NCBI GenBank assembly: GCA_015711895.1
Contig: JACVJH010000169.1
Location: forward strand, 1-10,589
Reading direction: 5' to 3'
Source: Candidatus Solincola tengchongensis
GTDB taxonomy: Bacteria; Actinomycetota; Geothermincolia; Geothermincolales; RBG-13-55-18
DNA length: 10,589 nt
The position numbers and the translations under genes were made by a program. The notes beneath the pieces are model-generated. The model was not told the DNA's origin, did not search any database, and saw only the letters and a program-made list of their open reading frames with translations. Of the stretch, positions 1 through 5,936 are shown one piece after another (the first letter of the stretch is position 1; each line of letters opens with the position of its first letter).

Positions 1-38
1 TTGAACGGCATTCCGCGGGCTTATTTCCTGGTCCGGCC

Positions 39-1118
39 TCAAGCGCTGCGCACGCGGAAGCGGGTCGAGGAAACGCCGGCTTTCTCCCACGCCACCGATG
101 CTTCCTTGCCCTCCACGGCCTCGAAGACTGCGGACATGTGCCCGGCGAGCAGCGGGTTGCTGTAGGGGTTGTCCACCACCACCTCAAGATAGCCGGGCTC
201 GTGCCTCACTTCACGGGCATACCCCTGTCCCCATAGGGGAAGTGGCTCCAGCACGCTACGGTAGCAAGCGGTGCGCTCGGCTTCCGTCTGGGTGCCGCAA
301 CCGGTGAGGTCCAGGTCTTGTATATGCTTGAGGGTGGTCTCTTTCTGGGCTTGCACTATAAGCGGGTAGATGTCCTCGCCCAGTTCCTTTTCCAGTTCCC
401 GGAAGACCACTTCCGGAGTGTACCCGTCGAGGAAGGTCATGCGCGCCCCGCGACGTTTGTCGATTATCTTGCCCTCGCTCGGGCGCCATTCCAGGTAGAG
501 GAGGTCAGAGGGAAAACCGCATATGCGGCATTTCGTTATGGGGTGACCGTTGGCCTTGGATGGCGGCATTTCCACCTTCATGCGTTCCGAGAGCTCCGGC
601 TTGGCCTTGGCTGGCTCGATACGGATGACATCGTCTCCTCCTAGCTTCTTCCAGGAATGGACGTAAGGCTTTCCCTCCAGGCTCTCGAAAGCGCCCAGGA
701 TTATGGCGGCCATAAGCTCGCGGTTGTAGGGATTGCGGATGAGCGCCTCTCCGAAGACGCCGGGTTTGTACTCCAGAGCTTCGACGTACGCCTGCCCGGT
801 GGCCCAGGCCAGGTTGCAGAAATAGCGGACCACCATGTGCCTGAGGGCTCCTTTGCACAGAAGGTTCAGGGGCGGGTGCCCGAGCAGGGTGTCGATCACC
901 TCGCGGGCGGCGTTGCGCTGGGCCTCGAAGACCAGGTGACCGATGGACACTCCCATCTTCTCCTCTATGCGGGAGAAGACCTCGTTGAAGATCTCCGATT
1001 CGACTATCACCACCCTGCTCGTTCTGCGGAATAACTGGGAGATGGTCCCGTTGTCGTTCCACCGTATGGAGCGGGAAAACCAGAGCGGTGCGCCGCAGCG
1101 ACATTTTAAATGACGCAT
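39..1118 (-). CDS. Tandem-duplicated domain protein of unknown function
   Basis: Encodes 359 residues from the ATG at 1118, chosen because GAGGAG lies 8 bases upstream; an in-frame ATG at 1214 lacks such a site. The protein is two copies of one domain, roughly residues 5-168 and 196-357. Both open with a short cysteine motif (CRCG at 6-9, CRICG at 197-201), followed by an aromatic strand ending in W and a helix of the form VFxxxExxxG. They then share an IxxLVxxAQ-like helix and close with GQxY...NPY...L...FExxEGK...W.K.G and a final beta strand. This order loosely recalls V4R (4-vinyl reductase) ligand-binding domains, but I cannot assign the family with certainty. No signal peptide or membrane segment is seen, so it is probably cytoplasmic. 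Each cysteine motif alone is too short for a normal zinc site; the two together could form one. It lies downstream of the acyl-CoA synthetase, but 371 bp away with its own candidate -10 box, so it is probably transcribed separately. The reading frame is confident; the function is unknown. Confidence 0.85.
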   Translation of the reverse strand: MRHLKCRCGAPLWFSRSIRWNDNGTISQLFRRTSRVVIVESEIFNEVFSRIEEKMGVSIGHLVFEAQRNAAREVIDTLLGHPPLNLLCKGALRHMVVRYFCNLAWATGQAYVEALEYKPGVFGEALIRNPYNRELMAAIILGAFESLEGKPYVHSWKKLGGDDVIRIEPAKAKPELSERMKVEMPPSKANGHPITKCRICGFPSDLLYLEWRPSEGKIIDKRRGARMTFLDGYTPEVVFRELEKELGEDIYPLIVQAQKETTLKHIQDLDLTGCGTQTEAERTACYRSVLEPLPLWGQGYAREVRHEPGYLEVVVDNPYSNPLLAGHMSAVFEAVEGKEASVAWEKAGVSSTRFRVRSA

Positions 1119-1489
1119 ATTAATCACTCCTCGACCTTCCCTCCCAGGATGGCAATGTTCATTATAGTGGGAAATAAAGGGTTTCTTCTCACCCAAGGAA
1201 GTTTTCCTGTCCATTCCGCTTCGCCTAGCGCGCCGCTGTGGGTGCAGGGTGTTCTCGCGTTGCTTACCTGAAGTGGACGGATCGAATCCGGTCCCGGCTC
1301 GCCGTTCTCCGGGCCCCGATCGAACGGAGCAGGCGACCGAGCGAGGGCGAGGTCGGAAGGGGTGATGGATTCAAGGATCCTCCCCGCCCCGGGTCGTGCG
1401 AGGTCGTGCTTCCCTAGGCGGCGGTCCTTCCGGCGTGATGGAGAGAGGTGAGTGCCCCGAGCCGCAGGACCAGGTGCTTGCATCAAGAG
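1119..1489. other. Intergenic gap, 371 bp
   Basis: This stretch separates the acyl-CoA synthetase stop codon from the start of the duplicated-domain gene. Apart from the TATAAT at 1161-1166 and the ribosome-binding site near 1127-1132, I see no convincing gene, tRNA or terminator hairpin followed by a T run. A 120-codon open frame on the minus strand (1124-1486) has no recognisable motifs and is judged non-coding. Confidence 0.6.
1161..1166 (-). promoter_or_regulatory. Candidate -10 box for the duplicated-domain gene
   Basis: The minus strand carries a perfect TATAAT here, 42 bases upstream of the ATG at 1118, in a locally A+T-rich stretch. No recognisable -35 lies 16-18 bases further upstream and there is no TGn extension, so this would be an activator-dependent promoter or a chance match. 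Confidence 0.4.
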
Positions 1490-3142
1490 TCAGACGGAGA
1501 CGCGTTCCCCGCTGAAGAGGTCGGCGAAACGACGGCGCAGTTCCAGTTTGCGCACCTTGAGGGTGGCCCCATAAGGCATCTCTTCCGGCGGGATGATGCG
1601 TACGGCGCGCGGGCGCTTGTAACCGGCGATGTGTTCCCGGCACCAGGAGAGGAGCTCCTCCTCCGTGGCCTTTTCCCCCGGCTTCAGGGTCACCACGGCC
1701 ACGGGCACCTGCCCTTTGGTGGGATGAGGGACTCCGATGACCGCGGCGTCGGCCACGGCGGGGTGGGCCAGGACCTCCTTCTCCACCTCCACGGAGAAGA
1801 CGGAATAACCCCCGCACTTTATGACGTCCTTCTTGCGGTCCACGAAATAAAGCCTGCCCAGGCGGTCTTTCTTCCCCATGTCGCCCGTGCGCAGCCAACC
1901 TCCGCTGATGAGTTCACGGGTGGCCTCGGGATCGTTCCAATATCCTTTGGTCACCCCGGGACCGGAGACCGCCACCTCTCCCACCTCTCCGGGCGGGAGC
2001 GTGTCGCCGTATTCGTCCAGGATGCGCACCCTTACCGGCCATACCGGCCAGCCAACGCACCCTCGCGGGTATTTTATTCCCGGGAGGGCCATCTTTAGGG
2101 TGGCCGTGCCGGCCAGTTCCACCATCCCGTAGACCTCGGCGAAGAAAGCTCCCGTCCGGAAGGGGCCCAAGCGGATGAAGGAGCCTTTCTTCCGGAAAGC
2201 CTCCACCAACTCCTCGGGCATGGCGTCCGCCGCGCTTCCCAGCATCTTCAGGTTGGAGAGGTCATACTTGTCGATGCCCTCCGCGAGCATCATGGCGTAC
2301 ATGGCCGGAACGCCCACGAAGAGGTTGACCTTCTCCCGCACCATGGCCTCCAGCACCTCCCGGGGGCTGAAGTGGCGCATGTAGTAAGCCTCCATGCCCA
2401 CACAGCAGCCCATGATGATACACCCGAAGCCCATGACGTGGGCCGTGGGCAGACAGTAGAGGCCCTTGCTCTTCGGCCCTACGGGGAGGACGGCGGCGGC
2501 GATCTTCTGGGCGGTGATCAGGTTGCGGGAGGACATCACCGCACCTTTGGGGTATCCGGTGGTCCCCGAGGTGTAGAAGATGGCCACCGGCTGGTCGGGA
2601 TCCACCTCCGCGGGGGTCGCCTCCCGCACTCCGCTGAGGCCTTCATCCAGGGAGACGAACCCGGACGGGCATTCCTCCCTCGGACCGGCCATCACCCAGC
2701 GCTTGATGGAGGGAAGGCTCTCCTTCCTCCTTATGTTGCCGGCGAAGACCTCCGGGTCGGTGATCAGGGTCTCCGCCCCGCAGTTCTCCACGATATAGCG
2801 TATCTCCTCCGCCTTGAGCATGAAGTTGAGGGGCACGGCCACCGCTCCCGCGGCGATGGTCCCCATGATGGACATGGGGAGGTCGGCGTTGTTGGAGGTG
2901 CAGAGGGCCACTCTTTCCCCGGGCTTTACCCCTATTTCGCGCAGGAAGGAGCTGACCCGGTAGGCGAAACGTGCGGCGTCCCGGTAGCTCACGCGCTTCA
3001 AGGGAAAATCAAGGTAGCGGAGAGGCTCGTGGAGGACGGACATCGTCTTGTCCCCGCGCATGTCGGCCAGTCTTTGGGAAAAGTTGGATAATGTAAGCCT
3101 GCGGTCGAAAAGGAGCCTGAACTTGTCCGGGATGACGCTCAT
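1490..3142 (-). CDS. AMP-dependent acyl-CoA synthetase (ANL superfamily)
   Basis: Encodes 550 residues from the ATG at 3142, which has a GAGGGGGA ribosome-binding site about 6 bases upstream. It should activate a carboxylic acid to its acyl-CoA through an acyl-adenylate, using ATP and CoA, in the cytoplasm. The N-terminal adenylation domain (about 1-425) carries the phosphate-binding loop YTSGTTGYPKG at 190-200 and YGMVE at 338-342, where most relatives have YGxTE. The TGD motif is at 419-421, and the hinge RKKD at 436-439 is followed by IKCGGY. The C-terminal lid ends in a segment with K529 placed like the catalytic lysine of the usual GK motif, although the local sequence (PYGATLKVRK) is divergent. 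Length fits the medium/long-chain fatty acid and aryl acid ligases. The substrate cannot be read from sequence; FadD-type, bile-acid-type or benzoate-type ligases are all possible. It is transcribed in the same direction as the upstream FixC-like gene but separated from it by 619 bp, so it probably has its own promoter. Confidence 0.93.
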   Translation of the reverse strand: MSVIPDKFRLLFDRRLTLSNFSQRLADMRGDKTMSVLHEPLRYLDFPLKRVSYRDAARFAYRVSSFLREIGVKPGERVALCTSNNADLPMSIMGTIAAGAVAVPLNFMLKAEEIRYIVENCGAETLITDPEVFAGNIRRKESLPSIKRWVMAGPREECPSGFVSLDEGLSGVREATPAEVDPDQPVAIFYTSGTTGYPKGAVMSSRNLITAQKIAAAVLPVGPKSKGLYCLPTAHVMGFGCIIMGCCVGMEAYYMRHFSPREVLEAMVREKVNLFVGVPAMYAMMLAEGIDKYDLSNLKMLGSAADAMPEELVEAFRKKGSFIRLGPFRTGAFFAEVYGMVELAGTATLKMALPGIKYPRGCVGWPVWPVRVRILDEYGDTLPPGEVGEVAVSGPGVTKGYWNDPEATRELISGGWLRTGDMGKKDRLGRLYFVDRKKDVIKCGGYSVFSVEVEKEVLAHPAVADAAVIGVPHPTKGQVPVAVVTLKPGEKATEEELLSWCREHIAGYKRPRAVRIIPPEEMPYGATLKVRKLELRRRFADLFSGERVSV

Positions 3143-3279
3143 CCTTATCCCCCCTCGGCAATCCCCTGCTGGTACGAAAGCCGGTAAGCAGATGATCAGC
3201 CACTGTTCGATGCCGGAATCCGTACGTGGCCCTCTGCCCACCCTGGCTGAACAATGTAATTTTGAATGTTCGTATGTCT

Positions 3280-3307
3280 ATGATAACCCCATCCTTGCAC
3301 CATGCAA
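3280..3307 (-). promoter_or_regulatory. Candidate promoter of the acyl-CoA synthetase
   Basis: On the minus strand TTGCAT (3307-3302) is followed after 16 bases by TATCAT (3285-3280), which matches five of six -10 positions. The -35 matches only the TTG of the consensus. The leader to the ATG at 3142 would be about 130 bases. The -35 is embedded in a 15-bp inverted repeat. Confidence 0.35.
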
Positions 3308-3308
3308 G
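3294..3308. promoter_or_regulatory. Operator-like inverted repeat CTTGCA-N3-TGCAAG
   Basis: Two perfect 6-bp arms, CTTGCA and TGCAAG, flank a 3-bp centre. The element overlaps the candidate -35 hexamer upstream of the acyl-CoA synthetase, the position expected for a repressor site. Fatty-acid regulators of the TetR or GntR type often act at such genes, but this sequence does not match a consensus I know well, so the regulator is unnamed. Confidence 0.4.
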
Positions 3309-3353
3309 CAATACAACTGAAACGGAGTTGGCTGCAGCGGAGCTCGTAGAAGG

Positions 3354-3363
3354 CATCCGGATG
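3354..3363. repeat. Palindrome CATCCGGATG, copy 1
   Basis: A perfect 10-bp palindrome, identical to the core of the 14-bp palindrome 98 bp to the right. It is flanked on both sides by GGAGCTCG (3339-3346 and 3376-3383). I found no further copy in the window by eye. Confidence 0.45.
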
Positions 3364-3449
3364 TCCTCATACAAGGAGCTCGCAGGCAAGACAAGCGGGC
3401 AACCCGGCCGATATGCTTTTGATCAATGGGGAATTTTTGGGGGCGACGT

Positions 3450-3463
3450 TTCATCCGGATGAA
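3450..3463. repeat. Palindrome TTCATCCGGATGAA, copy 2
   Basis: A perfect 14-bp palindrome whose central 10 bp repeat copy 1. It sits just downstream of a short A/T and G-rich stretch, outside any credible gene. A dimeric DNA-binding protein is the simplest reading; no T run follows, so it is not a terminator. Confidence 0.45.
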
Positions 3464-3761
3464 CCTTCAACGCCTCCCGGCCGCGGAGGCCCTCATTGGA
3501 TGCGCATGACGAAGGGTATGAGTATCGGGCCATGAGCGTTTCGGAAGGGGAAGTCGTATTTCCCTACGGCCATCGGGCCGCCGGTGGAGACGAGTCCGAA
3601 CCCGGCATACCGCGAGCGCTTCGGAGTTGTCTTTTAAGGGGTCGACGGCAAACTTCCACGTGTGAGTTGCGATGTGGTTACCGGACTTCATCCTGCACGT
3701 ACCACCGCTCGGAAAGGCCATGCGACCCTTGACAAAGGCTGCCGTGGCGCTCCAAGTGTGG

Positions 3762-5126
3762 TCAGGAGACGGATAACGGGTCGAAGCGGTTCTCCTCCCA
3801 GTTGCGGAAATATCTGGTAAACATTTCCATCCACTTGAGCGGCGCATGGGGGTCACGCCGCAGGGCTTCCCGCACGGCCTTCGCCAGGGGGCGTCCGCTG
3901 TAACGGTAGCGGAAGGCGCCGACTCCCCAGTGGTCGCGTATCATGCGGCGCAGCTCTCTCTCGTCCCCCGACACCAGGACCTTGCGCAGGTCCCACCTCC
4001 GCCAGTCGGTGATGATCCAGGTGATGTAGGGGTGCTCCCGCACCTTTTTCTCGTACTCGCGCAGCACGTAGGGGGAGGAATCCCCTCGCCTCACCGCTTC
4101 GACCGCCACTTCGGCGGCCAATTCGGCGGAGAACCAGGCGCTGGGCACTCCGTCCCCGAATGCCGAGGCCTCGAAGCCCGCGGCATCCCCGATTATCAGA
4201 ATGCCGTCCCCGAAGATGGGCATGTTCCTGGTCTCCGGTATGAGGCCGGCATAGATGGGGCACACATCCCAGGTGGTCGCCCGGAGCTTTACCTTGGGGG
4301 CGATATCCCGCTTCCATCTGGTTACCTTATTCTGGAAGTTCTCGAAATACTGCGGGAGGAGCTTGGCCAGGTTGGGGATCTCGCCCCTGGTGACCAGGAA
4401 CTGCCCCAGGCCGGGGTGGATGCTCTCCCGGTAGGTGAAGATGTACAGGGTGGAACCGTATCCCAGCGGCGCGCCGATACCTTCCTCTGGCAGGGCGTGG
4501 AAGAACTCCATGGAGAGACCGAAGGTCTGGTCCACGTCCTCTTTGGCCATCTCGAAGTCCCAGAGCATATATAATTCTAGGGCTTCCGGGAGGTACTTAC
4601 GCCGCAGCCCGGCCTGGATGGCCAGACGGTTCTGGGTTCCCCCGGCGTCGATGAGAACCCTGCAGCGGATCTCGTCTCCCCGGTCCGTGATCACCCCTTT
4701 GACCGCGCCCTTTTCCAAAATGGGCTCCACTGCGGTGGTGGAGGTGCGCAGCTCCGCCCCGGCCTCCACGGCCCGGTCGGCCAGCCAGGTGCAGAAGGGT
4801 TTGCAGTAGGCGGAGTACCCCAGGGCCAGGGGCTTGGGAACCCGAAGTGTGCTGTCGGTGGCGTATATCTCTCCACCGCGGACGAAGCGGTTCACCACCC
4901 TGCAGATGGGCCTCTCGATCGGAGGGTTGCCCTCGCGGATGAAATCCGGCCCGAAGGTGAAGCCGTAGAAGGGGATCACTAGACCGGAGACCACCTTCTC
5001 TCCCGGTACTCTCGACCTTTCCAGGATGATGGTCTCCAGCCCGGCCTCGGCGCACCTGCGGGCGGCCACCGGGCCGCCGAAGCCCGCTCCCACCACCAGC
5101 ACGTCGCAGGTTTCCACGGCCGCCAT
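3762..5126 (-). CDS. FixC/ETF-quinone-oxidoreductase-like FAD flavoprotein
   Basis: Encodes 454 residues from the ATG at 5126, 4 bp after the ferredoxin stop codon. That spacing, and the dinucleotide-binding fold beginning at residue 8, choose this start over the in-frame ATG at 5204. Residues 8-36 form the Rossmann FAD site (DVLVVGAGFGG, then an acidic strand end IILER). The segment PGEKVVSG at 41-48 resembles the conserved stretch after the FAD site in FixC and ETF-QO proteins. IIGDAAGFEASAFGDG at 311-326 is the second flavin contact, typical of the geranylgeranyl-reductase/FixC family. Such proteins pass electrons between an electron-transfer flavoprotein or ferredoxin and quinone, or saturate isoprenoid double bonds. 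The adjacent ferredoxin favours the FixC-like role. No membrane helix is obvious. It is co-transcribed with the ferredoxin. The exact electron donor and acceptor are not determined, since no FixA/FixB gene is in view. Confidence 0.9.
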   Translation of the reverse strand: MAAVETCDVLVVGAGFGGPVAARRCAEAGLETIILERSRVPGEKVVSGLVIPFYGFTFGPDFIREGNPPIERPICRVVNRFVRGGEIYATDSTLRVPKPLALGYSAYCKPFCTWLADRAVEAGAELRTSTTAVEPILEKGAVKGVITDRGDEIRCRVLIDAGGTQNRLAIQAGLRRKYLPEALELYMLWDFEMAKEDVDQTFGLSMEFFHALPEEGIGAPLGYGSTLYIFTYRESIHPGLGQFLVTRGEIPNLAKLLPQYFENFQNKVTRWKRDIAPKVKLRATTWDVCPIYAGLIPETRNMPIFGDGILIIGDAAGFEASAFGDGVPSAWFSAELAAEVAVEAVRRGDSSPYVLREYEKKVREHPYITWIITDWRRWDLRKVLVSGDERELRRMIRDHWGVGAFRYRYSGRPLAKAVREALRRDPHAPLKWMEMFTRYFRNWEENRFDPLSVS

Positions 5127-5130
5127 GCTC

Positions 5131-5403
5131 TCAACCCCAGTCGGTGCGGAAGCCCGTTCCGCCCGGAGGCCAGGAGAAGAGGATGGCCCCTTTGTCGCAT
5201 ACATACCAGCAGGCGGCGCACTCCATGCACTCGGCGAGGGTCTTTACACGCGCCTTCTTGTCCCTTATCTCATAACATTCCGCAAGGCAGACCCGCACGC
5301 AGTTGGCACAGCCGTCGCACCGGGCCTCGTCAACCTTGATGAAGTCCCCGGGGTCCCCTACCCATTGCACACCGGGGAACCTGTCGGACGTCCTGATCTC
5401 CAT
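5131..5403 (-). CDS. FixX-like ferredoxin, two [4Fe-4S] clusters
   Basis: Encodes 90 residues from the ATG at 5403, which has a strong GGAGGAGG site about 8 bases upstream. An in-frame ATG at 5604 would add 67 residues unlike a ferredoxin and would place the strong promoter inside the gene. Two cluster motifs are complete: C29-x2-C32-x2-C35-x3-C39 and C59-x2-C62-x2-C65-x3-C69. Each could hold a [4Fe-4S] cluster together with the partner motif, as in bacterial ferredoxins. The proline that usually follows the fourth cysteine is missing from both (CL and CD instead). C43 is an extra cysteine. FixX partners of FixC are of this size and type. The protein should be a cytoplasmic electron carrier for the flavoprotein encoded 4 bp downstream. 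A divergent general 2[4Fe-4S] ferredoxin is the alternative. Confidence 0.92.
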   Translation of the reverse strand: MEIRTSDRFPGVQWVGDPGDFIKVDEARCDGCANCVRVCLAECYEIRDKKARVKTLAECMECAACWYVCDKGAILFSWPPGGTGFRTDWG

Positions 5404-5467
5404 GAAGAGCACCTCCTCCGCACGGGAAGCAGCCGGCACCTCCCGCCTTTCAGCAGCCCTGAACCAA

Positions 5468-5496
5468 AGTTTATGCGTGTCGCCCTCGCCTGTCAA
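5468..5496 (-). promoter_or_regulatory. Sigma-70-type promoter of the ferredoxin-flavoprotein operon
   Basis: On the minus strand a perfect TTGACA (5496-5491) is separated by exactly 17 bases from TAAACT (5473-5468), which matches four of six -10 positions. Transcription would begin near 5461, leaving a leader of about 58 bases before the ATG at 5403. This is the best promoter in the window. Confidence 0.7.
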
Positions 5497-5670
5497 AAAG
5501 GCGCCGTGCGGCATTCGTTCCCCCAACGTCGCCTCGCCGGCTTCAGTGAATTGGTTGTCGAGGGGTGTCGAAACGGGAAAACGGAAGCCGGTATGGGCTA
5601 GCAAAAAGGTTCTTCCGATAAGCCTGCAGAGGGATGCTCCTCACGCTCGGGCCGGGGGTCGAAGGGCCAT

Positions 5671-5689
5671 ATCCCCGCGGCGCCGGGAT
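5671..5689. repeat. Imperfect 19-bp palindrome
   Basis: ATCCCCGCGGCGCCGGGAT is symmetric about the central G at 5680 except for one mismatched C/C pair. It lies between the two divergent transcription units, where a shared operator could sit. High G+C makes chance symmetry easier, so confidence is low. Confidence 0.3.
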
Positions 5690-5936
5690 GATGGTGGCGG
5701 AAAAGGGCTGCCGGAAAACGGCGTCGGCCTCATGGATGAAAGGATTAAGGCAAGGACGGCATGGATATATGTGTTATACGGAGGACCTGCCTCGGCACGG
5801 CCCCGCGCAAAACGAACTATGCGGCGAGCGGGACATAGAAGACGAACTCCGTTGGCGTGAAACGGATGCAAAAGGAAGCTTGGCGGGCCCATGGCTCATG
5901 CGGGTGCACCGGGGAAGAGTCGGGGGGTGACGGCCT

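Larger units (their letters stand above)
3143..3761. other. Long non-coding interval, 619 bp
   Basis: No credible gene occupies this gap. A 129-codon minus-strand frame (3467-3856) runs into the flavoprotein gene in another frame and shows no domain. A 126-codon minus-strand frame (3009-3389) overlaps the synthetase. The interval does contain ordered sequence: a 15-bp inverted repeat at 3294-3308 over a candidate promoter, and the palindrome CATCCGGATG twice, at 3354-3363 and 3452-3461. A short inverted repeat GCCTCC/GGAGGC (3472-3490) is not followed by T residues. It may be a large regulatory region or the eroded remains of a lost gene. Confidence 0.6.
5404..5936. other. Divergent intergenic region, 533 bp
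   Basis: Separates the leftward ferredoxin-flavoprotein operon from the rightward FAD oxidase. It holds the leftward promoter at 5468-5496 and an imperfect palindrome at 5671-5689. A possible rightward extended -10 (TGTTATACG around 5768-5776) has no good -35. Two open frames crossing it on the plus strand, up to 98 codons in 5634-5930, lack motifs and a well-spaced ribosome-binding site, so I treat the region as non-coding. Confidence 0.55.

Noticed and set aside
505..1104. 199-codon minus-strand open frame
   Set aside because: It is a shadow frame inside the duplicated-domain gene, rich in Arg, Pro and Gly with no motif.
1119..1214. 32-residue N-terminal extension of the duplicated-domain protein
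   Set aside because: It lacks a ribosome-binding site and would place the TATAAT and GAGGAG elements inside the gene; the domain repeat begins right after the internal ATG at 1118.
1271..1290. tRNA T-arm-like GGATCGAATCC
   Set aside because: The loop lacks the TTC of a T loop, and no acceptor, D or anticodon arm is found around it.
3472..3490. GCCTCC/GGAGGC hairpin as a terminator
   Set aside because: The stem is short and has no T run on either side.
3467..3856. 129-codon minus-strand open frame
   Set aside because: It overlaps the flavoprotein gene in another frame, has no family motif, is rich in Arg, Ser and Thr, and has no ribosome-binding site.
5634..5930. 98-codon plus-strand open frame before the FAD oxidase
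   Set aside because: Its start has GAGGG directly adjacent rather than properly spaced, and there is no recognisable domain; G+C-rich DNA easily gives such frames.
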